NCBI GenBank assembly: GCA_963989245.1
Contig: OZ022353.1
Coordinates: 29,402,035-29,466,034, forward strand
Source of the DNA: Nansenia antarctica
Taxonomy: Eukaryota > Chordata > Actinopteri > Argentiniformes > Microstomatidae
DNA length: 64,000 nucleotides
Direction of reading: 5' to 3'
In this document: positions 10,219 through 21,472 of the stretch, piece after piece
Numbering within the stretch: the first letter of the stretch is position 1
Layout of the letters: every line of letters starts with the position of its first letter
Program-made: the position numbers and the translations under genes
Notes under the pieces: generated by a model
What the model was told of the DNA's origin: nothing
The model's input: only the letters and a program-made list of their open reading frames with translations
Database searches by the model: none

Positions 10219-11468
10219 TCGTTCGGTGAGAGGGCTATGTAGATTTGAGTGTCATCCGCATAGTTGTGGTAGGCAATTTTGTTCTTTTTTATGATGTGTC
10301 CCAATGGAAGCATGTAGAGATTGAATAGAAGGGGGCCAAGGATTGACCCTTGGGGAACCCCACATGTCATTTTAATTTGGTCAGATACAAAGTTGCCAAT
10401 GGAGACATAGTAGCTCCTGTCCTGTAGGTAGGATCTAAACCAGTTTAGGGCAGTGCCCGAAAGTCCTACCCAGGTTTTTAGTCTATCTATTAGAATGTCA
10501 TGGGCTACAGTGTCAAAGGCAGCACTAAGATCTAGTAGTACCAAAACTGAGATTTTTCCGGAGTCTGTGTTTACGCGAATGTCATTAAGGACCTTAATAA
10601 GGGCCGTTTCAGTGCTATGTAGGGGGCGAAAGCCTGATTGAAAGTCATCAAAGAGATCATTTAGGGTCAAATAATTGCTAAGTTGTTCGTGGGCAACCAT
10701 TTCAATAATTTTTCCTGTACAGGGAAGGTTTGATATGGGTCTGTAGTTGTTTAGTACAAATGGGTCTAGGCCGTTCTTTTTTAGTAGAGGCTTAATAACT
10801 GCAGTTTTCAGGGCTTCAGGGAAGATTCCTGATGAAAGGGAGGTGTTAATTATTTGTATTAGTTCGCCTGCCATGCAGCTAAATATGTTTTTAAAAAAGC
10901 TTGTTGGCAGGACATCAAGGGCACAGGTGGATGGTTTAAGACGTGACATGATTTTATCTAGGGTCTTGTAATCAATGGTGTTAAATTGTGACATGGTTGT
11001 TATGTCCGCCCTATTTGGGGTTGTTAATGGGGACATGTTTTTCATGCCTGACACAGAAGACCTAATGCCTTGTCTAATGGTTTCTATTTTATTGTTAAAA
11101 AAGGATGCAAGCTCATTGCATTTACTAGTTGAGTGAAATTCCTGAGCAATGGGTGTTGGGGGATTTGTTAGTCTGTCAACAGTTCTGAAAAGGATGCGGG
11201 CATTATTGATGTTATTGTTTATGATCTTAGAGAAAAATGATTGCCTGGCACTTCTTATTTCTAAGTTATAGTTCTGAAGATTCTCTTTATAGATATCATA
11301 GTGGACTTGAAGGTTTGTTTTTCTCCATCTGCGCTCTGCTTTACGACATTCTCTTTTTTGGGTCTTTACGGATGGGGCAGTTCTCCAGGGAGCTTTTTGC
11401 TTACCAGAGATGCATTTGGATCTAATGGGTGCAATATCATCAATGGTTTTTGTGATTTTTAAGTTCAA
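10219..11468 (-). pseudogene. L2 LINE ORF2, reverse transcriptase
   Basis: The order of RT motifs is clear: LNNYRPISNLP, FQSGFRPLHSTETALIKV, LLDLSAAFDTVAH (catalytic Asp), GVPQGSILGPLLFNLY and YADDTQIYI (catalytic Asp-Asp). This order and spacing fit the L2 clade. The open frame on the track continues into the hAT at 10210 and is not genuine there. The upstream endonuclease part is in another frame, with the break near the G-run at 11510. Confidence 0.9.
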
Positions 11469-11485
11469 ATCGTGTAGAAGGTCAT

Positions 11486-11922
11486 TTACTGAGGTTGGAA
11501 TAGAAGTTTGGGGGGGGGGGGGGCTAGGGAAAAGGCCTGTGTGAACAGTGCACTGGTCTTTTCATTGATATATCGTTTTGAAATAGTTTTAGACATAGTT
11601 TGAATAACAGGAAAGATAGATACGTCAAAGAATATGCAACAGTGGTCAGACAGGGCAATGTCAGTTACAACAACATTTGAAATATCTAGGCCTTTGGTGA
11701 TGATAAGGTCCAGAGTGTGACCTCGATTATGAGTAGGGAGGTTCACATGTTGTTGAAGTTCAAAAACATCTAACAGAACAGAGAGTTCTTTGGCTTTGTT
11801 GTCCTCTGAGTTATCTACATGAATATTGAAATCACCAGCAATGATCAGACCATTAAATTCAGTAGTAATGATGGAGAGAAGCTCTGTAAGTTCATTAAAG
11901 AAGCTAGTAGAGTATTGGGGTG
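11486..11922 (-). pseudogene. L2 LINE endonuclease, C-terminal half
   Basis: NLPTHNRGHTLDLIITKG and TDIALSDHCCIFFDV are the closing motifs of the LINE endonuclease (the SDH motif includes the catalytic histidine). Upstream, the segment ending at 11922 includes LIIAGDFNIHV-type coding sequence. A hAT at 11931 separates it from the N-terminal half. A run of about 14 G residues just downstream in the coding sense is the likely frameshift site. Confidence 0.85.
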
Positions 11923-12647
11923 GTCTGTATTAGGGCTGTCCCAAACGACTATTTTTCTAACGATTAATCTATCGATTATTTTTCCGGTTAGTCTAACGAC
12001 TAATTTAACGATTAGTCTGGCGATTATTTTTTTGCTGTTCGATTAATGTATCACTTAATTTTCCCAAAATAAATGTCAAAAACTTCTCTTATCAACATTT
12101 CAGTATTTTATTCAATTATTCTTGCACTGCAGGGCAATATTCCACACAACAAAAAAGATCCTCTCTTTCTTACAGTCCAACATAAAATATAATATTATAA
12201 AATATAAAAGTTAACTTCAAGTCCTTGTATTATGAGGGGACCCGTTTTCCAACAAATGCTGTAGCTCAGCTCTTTCTGCAACACTCCAACAAAACCATTC
12301 TCTCTCCCACTCCAAATAGAACAAACAAATATCGCAGTATGAATTCAAATCAAATCAAATGATTGACATGACAAATTATTTTTGCTAAATATAATCTCTA
12401 TATGTGTGAGATAAATGGCCTAACAGTGAAGTCTGGTGCCACTACAGCCCGATGGCAGGCCTTCTTGAACATAAACACATCAAATAAATGCTGCTTGATC
12501 CACGTCTCTAACAACATCTACTTTCAAAACATATAATAGCTGTTAATGTTATGACTTGTATTGACACATAGTTAGCTGGCTACTGCAGGTCTGCGCTGTC
12601 AGTGACAGGTTGGGTCAGACTCGGGGAGGCAAGCTGCTATCAATGTG

Positions 12648-12857
12648 CTACAAAATGCTAGTATCAAAGTACACTTTGATCATCTCACGGAAGCCTTGAC
12701 CCTCCACAATAGCAACAGGTCTCATGTCCTTGACGATCATCTGTAAGATGCAGTTAGAAAGCTGAGCAGCCATCTGGGGTGTGCATGGAGTTGTGTTCTT
12801 TTTGTGGAAAAAGTCCTCCACACTGCTTTGCCTCCTGAAAATAAAAAAAGCACACAT
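12648..12857 (-). pseudogene. hAT transposase fragment
   Basis: SVEDFFHKKN followed by MIVKDMRPVAIVEGQGFREM is the segment that follows the BED finger in ZBED1-like hAT transposases. The frame ends soon after, and the catalytic core is deleted. Confidence 0.8.
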
Positions 12858-13250
12858 TTCTTATCATGTGTAGGCCCCTTAATTTCCACCTCACTGCTAT
12901 GTTTAGCCAACATGGCCATTTAGAAGTCTGTCCATCACCACAACACATAGCTAGCTAGTAGCTACATGGCTAGCTAACGTTACTCTCGCTGCTATGTTAT
13001 GATTAGCTAAATTGATGCTAACGTAGCATGCGAGTTACGAGCTAGATAACGTACAGTAGGTGCGAGCACCACAATAACAATAGGCTAGTAAGGCTACCGT
13101 AGCTAGCCAGCTACATAGCTAACGTTACTAACACCAGAAGACAAGACATACAAACTGTGGTGAGCTACATTGCTTGTGTAACATTAGCTAGTAGCTATCC
13201 ATTTTTCACTGATACACGGCCGGAAAAGTGAACAGAAATACAACGGTGAC

Positions 13251-13484
13251 TTACGGTGCTATCTTGCGGCTGTCTTCACAAAGAGCTCCAGGATGCTTTC
13301 GCTTGAGGTGCTCGTTCATTGCAGTCGTACTGCTGTGATAGGCCATTTCATTTTTGCACAGTTTACAGACCACCACATTGCCATTGGTTTCTTTTTTTGT
13401 AAAGTACTCCCATACTTTGGACGATCGTGGGCGAAGTCTTTTAGCCGCTGGCTCTGCCTCCGTGTTTGCACTGGTCGCAGCCAT
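13251..13484 (-). pseudogene. hAT BED zinc-finger exon
   Basis: A 77-residue open frame begins MAATSANTEAEPAAKR and contains SKVWEYFTKKE, CKLCKNEM and MNEHLKRKHP. These are the cysteine pair and histidine pair of a BED zinc finger. It is probably the first coding exon of the hAT transposase that continued at 12857. The remainder is lost. Confidence 0.85.
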
Positions 13485-13587
13485 TTTGTTTATTTACGAC
13501 TAACCGACTCATATTACGCAAACCGACGTATTGACGTAGTCGATGACGTCAATGACGTCGACTAATCGTAACAGCCCTAGTCTGTAT

Positions 13588-13850
13588 ACAATTATAAAAA
13601 TAATTTGAGTGGAACATTTAAAAACAACTGAAAGATATTCAAATGATAAAAATTCCCCGAAGGATTTCTGTTTGCAGTTAAAACTGTCTCGGAAGAAAGA
13701 GGCGATTCCACCACCTTTTTTGTGGGATCTAACGACATCTAAGGTTCTAAAATTGGGGGGTGCTGACTCAATAAGAATTGGTGTCTTGTTATCTTTATCT
13801 AACCAGGTCTCAGTGATAAATAAGAAATCTAGTTCATAGGAGCTAATCAA
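13588..13850 (-). pseudogene. L2 LINE endonuclease, N-terminal half
   Basis: DFLFITETWLD contains the catalytic glutamate (ETW) of the LINE endonuclease, followed by a GGGIASFF motif and EYLSVVF. The frame ends at the hAT insertion at 13587. The other half is at 11486-11922. Confidence 0.88.
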
Positions 13851-14471
13851 GTCGTTGATTAAGAGAGAATTATTAGCTAAGGATCTGGCATTGAAAAGTG
13901 CTAGCTTGAGTGGTTTTGTGTTTGGTCTCTGTGTGGGCTGTGTGTGGCAGGGTACAGAAATTAAATTTGAGGGGTGTATAAAGCATTCAGACTTGCAATT
14001 AACTGTTCTGTTACTGATATGAACAGGGATAGCAAGAGTTGAGAGTCCCAGCTTTATATCAGGAATGTCAATGGTATCAACTCTATGGAAGCAGGGACTG
14101 TTAGAGCATCAACTGATTCTGGGTGTCATCCGGGGGATGGGGATGGGTGTTGTGTAGATAGCATCCTGTGGCGGGGTAGGGCGATGGGTATTGTTGATGA
14201 GGCTGGCATTGTTGATGAGGCTGGCGTCACAGGGAGTGTGGGGCCAGGTGTTGTAGAATGGAGAGTTGCCTGAGATGGAGCAGCTTTCGGGGTGAGCTCT
14301 ACTCCTGTCTTCACCATTTTCTCTAACTTAGCTGAGAAAGGCAGGAACAGCGTGAGTTGGAGGAAGGAGAGCTCAGTGGACTCAGTGGATGAGTGTCTCT
14401 GGGAGTTGGGGGTAGAGTGGTTTGGGGGGTCGGGGGCAGAGTGGTTTGGGGGGTCGGAGGCAGGGAGGGTG

Positions 14472-15073
14472 CTTGCATACCAGGCAGCTAAAGGGACAGC
14501 CCCTGCCTACCTGAAGGAAATGGTAACCCCCCAAACCCCTGCCCGCTCACTCCGCTCCTCCACCTCGGCTGGCCGACTGGCCCCACCTCCTCTACACAGC
14601 AGTCGGGCTGCCCGATCACGTCTCTTCACAACACTGGCTCCCCGCTGGTGGAATGAGCTCCCCACGGCTGTCAGAACGGCAGAGTCACTACCCATCTTCC
14701 GTCGTAGACTGAAGACCCATCTCTTCAAGTTACATCTTAACTGCTCCTCCTGGGACATCTTCTGACCCTCACAACTACGTCTCCTAAAGACACCCGCTTT
14801 CCCCTCTTCTGTGTCCCTAAGAACTTCTATTGCCCCCCTTGTACTGTTTCTCAGTTTCTCCAGTAATATAAAAAATTAAAAAAAAGTTTTAGTAGAAAGC
14901 GATAATAGGGAGAAGGTTTTTCCTTCTATCAGTGGCCCCGGGCCCGAGCTAGAGTACTCTTCCTGCAACGAATGGTGGACTGCTGATTCACATGCTTAGT
15001 ATTCAAATGTATTGATTGTAAGTCGCTTTGGAATAAGGCGTCTGCTAAATGCCAAAAATGTAAATGTAAATGG
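14472..15073 (+). mobile_element. 5'-truncated L2/CR1-type LINE, 3' end only
   Basis: The + strand encodes a C-terminal LINE ORF2 segment (KGTAPAYLKEMV, TLAPRWWNELPTAVRTAESL, RRRLKTHLFKL). A 3' tail follows, ending TAAGTCGCTTTGG, GCGTCTGCTAAATG and an ATGTAAATG tail. The 10-bp sequence AGGGAGGGTG flanks it at 14462-14471 and 15074-15083. It inserted in reverse orientation into the ORF1/ORF2 region of the L2 LINE. Confidence 0.85.
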
Positions 15074-15083
15074 AGGGAGGGTG

Positions 15084-16020
15084 GGGGGAGAGGAAAGGGG
15101 CTGGACCGTCGCCTTAGTGGGGGTTCAACGAGTTGGCTAATGATTAGTTTTGCCCTGGCGACTGTGGAGCGCAGTTTAGGCAGTTGCGATGGGGAGATTG
15201 ATAAGTCATCTGCAGCACGCACTTCAGCCAGCTGTGATGAGTTTGGAAGGCCCTTTACTGTAGGCTGTGATGAGTCGCAGGACTGTGGGGAGAGTTTATC
15301 CACTGTGAGCAGTTCAGCTGCCTGTGCTGAGTCTGAAGAATCCTGCGCTGTAGGCCTTTCAGTTGGTTCAAGAGCGAGGGAAGGGGGAGCAGAGTTTATG
15401 AGGTTGAAGAGTATGTTGTTCATCAAATGGTATTCTCCCGATCTCGCCGAGTCTCCAATCAACAAAGTATCTTTTGGAGGTGAAGTCTGTTTCATCCGCT
15501 GCATGTCACACAGAGAAGTAGAAGAAGGAGGGGGTGACCTTGAGCTCGTGTCTGCGGGCCGGGGAGTCACCGGGGGGGGCCGGGGAGTCACGTGATTCCC
15601 AGGCCTGGGAAATCTTGGCGTGACTCTGATGTTCTTATCTCGGGCCTTGGGAGTCATGCCAGCTCGCTGCTCCGCGGGCCGGTGTCTCAGACTCCTATCT
15701 CGGCTCTGTTTAGTCATGCAAGCCCATGGCCCGGGCCTACCTGTTGCTAATGATGCTAACGGTGCTAACGAGGACTTCAGTTGGCTGCTTTTCAGTAGTT
15801 TCGGGGGATAATTCATCTGTCCAGTGAATTTTGCAGCTGTCACCTGCCTCGTTAGCTTTGGGAAGTGTGAATTTTGATTTAAATCCTCTTCAAAGGCTTG
15901 CGTGGGTGGAGAACCATTAGCGTAGCGATTCTCGAGTGCGGAGAGTCGCCCCTGGAGAGTATATTCCAATAAGTCTACTCTCTTTGAAAGATCCACACAA
16001 CTTTGACAGATAGCAGGCAT
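15084..16020 (-). pseudogene. L2 LINE ORF1-like region
   Basis: The frame opens with MPAICQSCVDLSKRVDLLEY, a cysteine pair and short coiled coil, and runs through proline- and serine-rich sequence. It contains KDTLLIGDSARSGEYHLM, matching the GDS block seen in fish L2 ORF1 proteins. The frame then enters the truncated LINE at 15073. It is the first ORF of the element; its function (RNA binding) is inferred from the family. Confidence 0.7.
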
Positions 16021-17084
16021 GGTAGGAATAACAGCTATATTAAAAAAATGTTACAACTATAAAAAAGAAGCAAGAAAAAAGCTGGAAAGCAGTGGTATGA
16101 GAGGAGCGAGGGAGAAACACGTCTAATCTACTCAGAAGCAGGAAGAAGAGGACTACATACAAATCTACAAAATATATACAAAACATGGCAAATGTACTAT
16201 ATACATATGTATAGGCAACTGTACAAGGCAGGGTTTCCGTTAGAAAATTTTGCCGTCGGACATCGTGTCCGGGAAGAATTCGATTTACCGGACAAACGTG
16301 ATATATTCCGGTCATCATATTAAAATATAATAAAAAAATTTTTTTTCAAAATCATATTTTTTTCCTTCTCCAAATCTAATATAGCTGTTTGTCGCGGTGA
16401 TTACTGTTGTGTAGCGGCCTATATATGCCATTTAATGTCTATTTCTCATCCGATACGATTAGATGCGAGCTATATAATATATAATAATATAACATGATTT
16501 GACGCATGCGCGCTATGCCATGCGTCAAATCCAGCGCTGAACGGGTCCAGCGCTGAACGGGCGCCTCACTGGGAACTGAACAGACAGCATCGATCAATGA
16601 ACGGACTCCACATTACGTTAACTGAAGTTTGTTAAATTGTTTGGGATTAATGTGAGTTTTCTATTTTCTCTTTACAGTTTTACCCTTTTTTTTAAAAAAT
16701 CAATAAAACAACGTCATTTCTATAAGTCTCGCTGGTTGGGAAGGCATTTCGTTTAGCTCGGGAGTATGACAATGGGAAGAACATAACTGTTTATTGAGAA
16801 ACAATTGATAGGCAGTCTGGGATACGTATATAAAGAAATACCACAATGTCTAGATGTATAACATTTTATTGAACAGTAACAGTGCAAGCATGTAGGCTAC
16901 GGGGAACAGGGATTTTGGTCAGTAGGTCCTTTGTACAGAGGGCGTTTCTCTCCGACAACGCGTTCCCAGGTACCATGGAAGTCAGACTTGAAGTGGCTTT
17001 GCTTGATTTCCATCACAGATTCAAGGATTGAAACACTGATGAAAATAGGGAGTAATAGTGATGGGATTATTTTAGATTATTTTA

Positions 17085-17175
17085 GATTAGATTAGATTAG
17101 GTGAGATTCAACTTTATTGTCATTGCAGAGTACAAGTACCAGACAACAAAATGCAGTTTAGCATCTAACCAGAAG
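17085..17175 (-). repeat. Short interspersed repeat tail
   Basis: Read on the minus strand, TACTCTGCAATGACAATAAA followed by GTTGAATC is the tail found on many fish short repeats. TAGATTAGATTAGAT lies next to it. Only the tail is recognisable. Confidence 0.5.
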
Positions 17176-17404
17176 TGCAAATAGTGATATAAAAACAAAC
17201 ACTTAACTTTCGGGGAAACTGCTAAAATAAAATAAATTAAATAAATTAAAAAAGAAAGCGACTATTAGCACCGCCGAATGACAACAAACGTATGAGTAAT
17301 GAGTAAAACAATGTCACTTTTATAGTATGTTGTTTAACTTGCCGTTCGGTCGCCATGGCTCTGGTGTGTGTAGCAGCTTCAACTAGCTGGCTGGAAACTT
17401 CTAG

Positions 17405-17544
17405 GGGTGCGTTCGTAAACACGCTCTGAGAGCGCTGGAGCGCACGCTGGCTTCGATGTCACAGAGCGACCGAGTCGTTCGATTGGACGAGAGGCGTTCC
17501 GCGAGTGCTGATCGGATTTCCAGAGCGTGTTTACGAACGCACCC
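17405..17544. mobile_element. MITE, GGGTGCGTTCGTAAACACGC ends, copy 3
   Basis: A compact 140-bp element with near-perfect inverted ends (GGGTGCGTTCGTAAACACGC and GCGTGTTTACGAACGCACCC). This is the best-preserved member of the four-copy family in this window. Confidence 0.85.
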
Positions 17545-17817
17545 AGCCAGCTTTAGCGAATTGTATTCAAAGGGAATTATTTTCACCGGACAATATGTCC
17601 GACGACTTTTCCATTTGTCGGACTTCACCAAATTTTACCGGACAAAGACCGGTAATTGCCGGTTAACGGAAACCCAGGTACAAGGACAATAAAGTCTATT
17701 ATATTCTATTCTATTCTATACAAATGTACAGTATAATAACAAATTATACACAAATCAGACCAAGCACACACACACCAACATACACCAAAAATGAACACTA
17801 CCTGATCAGTGAACTCA

Positions 17818-18062
17818 CTACTCTCCAAATTCAATATCAAATAAGGCTTGTTTGAAGCGAAGCCTCACCATGGCTTGCTTTCGGGGGTCAAGACGATCTA
17901 ATGTGGGTGCCAAACTGAGGAGGTAGTGTTCATTTTCGGTGTATTTGGTCTGTGCTTGGTCTAATCTGTGTATAATTTGAGCCTGGTATGGGGTCAGCTC
18001 TCTTGGAGGTTCTGGAGGAGAGGCCTTCCTTTTCCCCCAGCCACTAGACTTAGTAGTAGGGT
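17818..18062 (-). CDS. MADF-BESS protein, BESS exon
   Basis: This is the last exon of a gene carried by the 3303-21866 element. After an acceptor TTCCTACAG it encodes a proline-rich stretch, then YLLSLAPTLDRL, DPRKQAMVRLRF and KQALFDIEFGE before the stop. That arrangement is a BESS motif, the protein-interaction module paired with MADF domains in DNA-binding factors. The MADF exons lie upstream at 21016-21472, separated now by a hAT and a Harbinger-like insertion. The frame is open. Whether it is still transcribed and spliced across the inserts is unknown. Confidence 0.65.
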
Positions 18063-18080
18063 CTGTAGGAACCAGGCAAG

Positions 18081-19045
18081 TAGGGCTGGGACGACGCGTC
18101 GACATAGTCGACGTAATCGACTACGTCAATACGTCGACTTGCGTAATGTGCGTTGGTGCGTCGCAAAAAAAATAATCTAGCTGCAATTGCGGCACTGCGC
18201 CGACGTGGTGGCGGGGGCGCTGTTTCGCAAATAAGTTAGCTTTCGTTTTTGCTACCGAAATAGCTGATAGTATGTTGACTGCTCAAGGAGAATACATATT
18301 TGAAAGTACAGAATGCCTTATATTAATACATACAGAGCCTTATATTGCATTATATTACATTATATTTTGAATGGTCATCTGGTGCCTGAATATTGTGTTT
18401 TCCTTTACATAAATAATGACATTTCCACCATAAATTGATGCAGAAAGGGCACAAATTGGTGCATATCAATTCACCAGAATGCAAGAAATTAAGTGTTTGA
18501 TGTTTAAGGACCCCCAGACAGCCCTGCTTCATGGGTCCCCCCCGATGTCAAACACCACTGGTACCACCTCCGCCTCATTTTGAGCCAGGAAAAACCCTGA
18601 TGGCCATGTTGGCATTCAAGTTGGCTAAACATAGCAGTGAGTCTGCCCTGTGTCTGGGGCTGTTTGACAGGGGCAGTTACAGTAGTAGTAGTAGTAGTAG
18701 CAGGTTGCCGACTTAAAGGTGTCTGTGTTTAATTGCGGGCCCACAGACAGCCCCCATACATCAGCTGATCATTTAAAGGGGCGGCCGTCTGAGTAATGTG
18801 CATGTCACACGCTGCTTTGTTTTATAAGAGCAGCAGCTATTACCCAGAGTGCTTTATAAAGACACTGTTAAACAGAGAGAGACAATACAGCCATTATTTT
18901 TGGGGAAATTAAGTGATACATTAACCGAACAAAAACAATTTTAATCGTTAGACTAATCGTTAAATTAGCCGGTAGACTAATCGACTAACCGAAAAAATAA
19001 TCGCTAGATTAATCGTTAGAAAAATAGTCGTTTGGGACAGCCCTA
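18081..19045. mobile_element. Short hAT, no transposase
   Basis: Ends TAGGGCTGGGACGACG and CGTTTGGGACAGCCCTA, flanked by CAGGCAAG (18073-18080 and 19046-19053). The right end matches the 11931-13579 family. Sequence near 18185-18240 and 18570-18590 resembles the element at 31119-31853, suggesting a nested or chimeric origin. An AGT microsatellite lies at about 18678-18700. Confidence 0.9.
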
Positions 19046-19443
19046 CAGGCAAGGACTGGTGTCACTGAGGGAGGCATGTGTAGATGTCACTGAGGGAGGC
19101 ATGTGGTCTGTGGAAAGTAGACTATCCTCTAGGCCTAGGGAGTCCTCAGTTTGATCCTGTACGGAAAAACCCAACACAGCACTTGAACATTTACGTTTTC
19201 CAAGTTTATACATTTCTTAAACACCCGCCTAATCATACGTCCATAACAGGGCCAAATGCTGATAAAATATGAGAGTGGCTGGTAGATTTATTTCAGACAC
19301 AAAATAATGATTTACTATTGAGTGGCTGGTGAATCTGAACGTTTATCTGTCAGTGGCTGGGGCCTCATTTATAAAAATGTACTTGGACGTCATCTTTGAC
19401 TTGCACGTAAGCACATTTTTCTAAATGGTCGTAAGCATTATTG

Positions 19444-20263
19444 CAGGGCTTGACGCTTACCTTTTCCCCAGGTAGCACTGTGCTACCATGTTGAAAAATT
19501 TAGTAGCACACCAATAATTTCAGTAGCACAATGAAAATTGTGCAATTTTCGTCAACGACAACAAATTATCATAATCATAACATATCAAAATGATCATAAC
19601 CGGCTCTTGGCCGTAATAAAAATGGAGACTCACACAATGTAAAGGGGAAGTAAGAATATTAATTTCAGTTGGCCCACGGTTCGGTATGAACCTCGGTTTT
19701 TGGGTCACGGTTCACGGTTCGTGTTTTTTATTTTTTTAAATGCTACTATTTATTTACAAACTGTTACTTTATTTTGCTTATACTTATGGAACTTTAACAT
19801 TTAGACACATTCCATAATATGACTGGTAAATTGTATAATATAAATATATATAAACAAAAAACACTTTCGAATGTAAAAAAAATACATAAACACTTTCAAA
19901 TGTGACGTGTTGTGGATTGGAACTACGGATCATAAGCTTTCAAATGATGTGTCATACATTGAAATCCGAAAAAATATGAAGTTAGTCATTTGAATGTTGT
20001 TAGACGTCAGGCACATATAGGGTTAACCTCTTTGTAATGAAACCGGAAGCACACAGCGCTACGAGAGGACTCGCGTGAAGCATTTCTGCGACACGCGTTT
20101 CTGTTCACTGTTTTCATTCCCTCATCGCTTATACACATAAGTTTGACTGCGCATGACAGTAGTTCAGCAGTAGTCGCACTGGTGCGATTGAATGTATTTC
20201 CAAGTCGTACAGAAATATATTCACTCGCAAATGCGACCAAAACAGTCACACTGTCGAGCCCTG
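19444..20263. mobile_element. hAT element, non-autonomous
   Basis: Ends CAGGGCTTGACGC and CTGTCGAGCCCTG, flanked by the perfect 8-bp duplication CATTATTG (19436-19443 and 20264-20271). No transposase; repeated GTAGCAC motifs are near the left end. Confidence 0.92.
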
Positions 20264-20463
20264 CATTATTGATAAAACCGCGCTTGTTTAAAATTGCGTA
20301 CGTACTTCCTTCTATAAATAACAAATATACTTGAAATTGAACGCAGGTGAATGAGCCTTGTATTTACGCCCTGTGATAGCGGCTCAATTATAGCGGCTCA
20401 ATTAAGCCAAGTGCTATAAATAGGCTTAATTGAGGTGTTGTGCAGCACCTTTGACGAGTTCAC

Positions 20464-20640
20464 ATGTTGGTAGACAAACGAAAGAAGAAAAACTTTACTG
20501 AGGAGGAGATCGACAGTCTTTTATCAGAAATAGACGCGCGGTCGCAAACGCTCGCCCCCGAATTCCCCCGATCACATCATGCGGATGAAGGAGGGCTGGG
20601 ATATACCCGACCGCCTTTATCACGCCTCAATCTAGAATGA
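20464..20640 (+). pseudogene. Myb/SANT-like domain fragment (NAIF1-like)
   Basis: A 58-codon frame begins MLVDKRKKKNFTEEEIDSLL followed by SEIDARSQTL, the first helix of the Myb/SANT-like domain found in Harbinger-associated proteins and in NAIF1. It ends at a TGA after diverging, so the second and third helices are missing. It is probably a decayed second protein of the 19360-20942 element. Confidence 0.6.
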
Positions 20641-21015
20641 TTACATCATACAATAACCTATTGGCATATAAAGGAAGACTGAAATACAATCATAAACATC
20701 AGTTCCCTTTAAATCTTGAATTAAACTAATTTTCTCGGCTGATAAAAACATCGTTAATTTTATTACGAGCCGTCGCATGAATTACAGTAGGCAGTGCAGC
20801 TCACATGCCTGTAATAACTCCGCATAACCAGTAGGTAATGTGCGTTCGTCAAGTCAATACCTGACGTAGAGATACGATCGTTTCCACGTACGACACGGGT
20901 AAGATCAAATTTGATTCAAAGTACTTTCTATAAATGAGGCCCCTGGTCTTTGTCTTTTCATTGGTCCATAGCCCACATACACAGTTTTTCTGCAAGACAC
21001 ATTACTAATAGCCTA

Positions 21016-21230
21016 CTTAACTACTTCTCCTATCTCTGTTGGAGATTCAAAGTTGGAGGTGGTCTCCCTATCCTGATTGTAAGGCTCGAGGAATGCTAGG
21101 ATGTCCATGTACTTCCACTTCCTCTCCTTGACACCACCCTCAGCACCACTCCTGGCCTTCTCCTGCTCTTCTCTCTTCCCCCTCTTATATTTATCTCGGA
21201 GATATTTCCATTTGCTGCTGCATACCTTTC
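21016..21230 (-). CDS. MADF-BESS protein, second MADF exon
   Basis: After the acceptor CTAGATAG the frame reads KVCSSKWKYLRDKYKRGKRE, then EGGVKERKWKYMDILAFLEP and YNQDRETTSNFE. These are the KWK..RD.Y and W...D.L.FL signatures of the C-terminal half of a MADF domain. The splice phase fits the exon at 21298-21472. Downstream the frame reaches a TAG at 21013-21015 unless a donor near 21020 is used. Confidence 0.65.
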
Positions 21231-21297
21231 CTATCTAGCGTTAATTTAGCAGTTAACTACCTAGCTGTCAGTGAATGAGTCCATTGTCATTACTTAC

Positions 21298-21472
21298 CAG
21301 AAAAACCCAAAGATCTACCGATCTGTTCCCAGATTGAGTCTTTGATGTGAATGTTGCTGTATCTCTTGTGACTCATGTCATACAACTCGGTGTAATGTGA
21401 AACAGCAATCACGAGTTGCTCAACTGATACATTGTTTTTCTCCATCTTGATGGGTCTGACGCCTTGGAGCAC
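21298..21472 (-). CDS. MADF-BESS protein, first MADF exon
   Basis: The frame opens at MLQGVRPIKMEKNNVSVEQL (a second start, MEKNNVS, is equally possible) and reads VIAVSHYTELYDMSHKRYSN, then IWEQIGRSLGFSG before a consensus donor GTAAGT. This is the first half of a MADF DNA-binding domain. MADF proteins with a BESS tail act as transcription factors, and related proteins are encoded by or derived from Harbinger transposons. A partial duplicate of this exon is at about 6465-6540. Confidence 0.7.

Larger units (their letters stand above)
11931..13579. mobile_element. hAT transposon (ZBED type) inside the L2 LINE
   Basis: Ends TAGGGCTGTCCCAAACGA and GTAACAGCCCTA are flanked by the perfect 8-bp duplication GTCTGTAT (11923-11930 and 13580-13587). 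Two transposase remnants lie on the minus strand. A shorter relative with the same ends is at 18081-19045. Confidence 0.95.
7987..16175 (-). mobile_element. L2-clade LINE, near full length, interrupted
   Basis: An ORF1-like region, an apurinic-type endonuclease, a reverse transcriptase with YADD and a C-terminal domain occur in 5'-to-3' order on the minus strand. The 3' tail (about 7995-8065) is the common fish tail AGCACATTTCATACA within a CAAGGCAAG context. ATACAAAACAT at 7976-7986 and 16176-16186 is a plausible target duplication. Two hATs and one LINE fragment are inserted in it. Without them it is about 4.7 kb. Stops, a run of G at about 11510-11522 and the insertions make it dead. Confidence 0.88.
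16229..17677. mobile_element. hAT transposon copy B (CAGGGTTTCCGTTAG ends)
   Basis: Same ends and left 480 bp as copy A at 6767-7969, flanked by GTACAAGG (16221-16228 and 17678-17685). After GGCATTTCGTTTAGCT it diverges: about 640 bp unlike copy A precede the shared right end (TTTAGCGAATTGTATTCAA). That extra block contains a reversed short-repeat tail and a MITE. Confidence 0.92.
19360..20942. mobile_element. Harbinger-like element, GGGCCTCATTTATA ends
   Basis: Inverted ends GGGCCTCATTTATAAA and TTTATAGAAATGAGGCCC (allowing one mismatch), with CTG on both sides (19357-19359 and 20943-20945) as a candidate 3-bp target. It contains a Myb/SANT-like ORF remnant, consistent with Harbinger, and a nested hAT. 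Confidence 0.65.

Noticed and set aside
9900..11468. A single 522-codon protein across the whole frame
   Set aside because: The part left of 10210 belongs to an inserted hAT, as the GACTATAG duplication shows; only 10219-11468 is LINE.
14292..14765. Stand-alone + strand gene of 157 codons
   Set aside because: It is the C-terminal tail of a truncated LINE fused by chance to upstream LINE sequence on the other strand.
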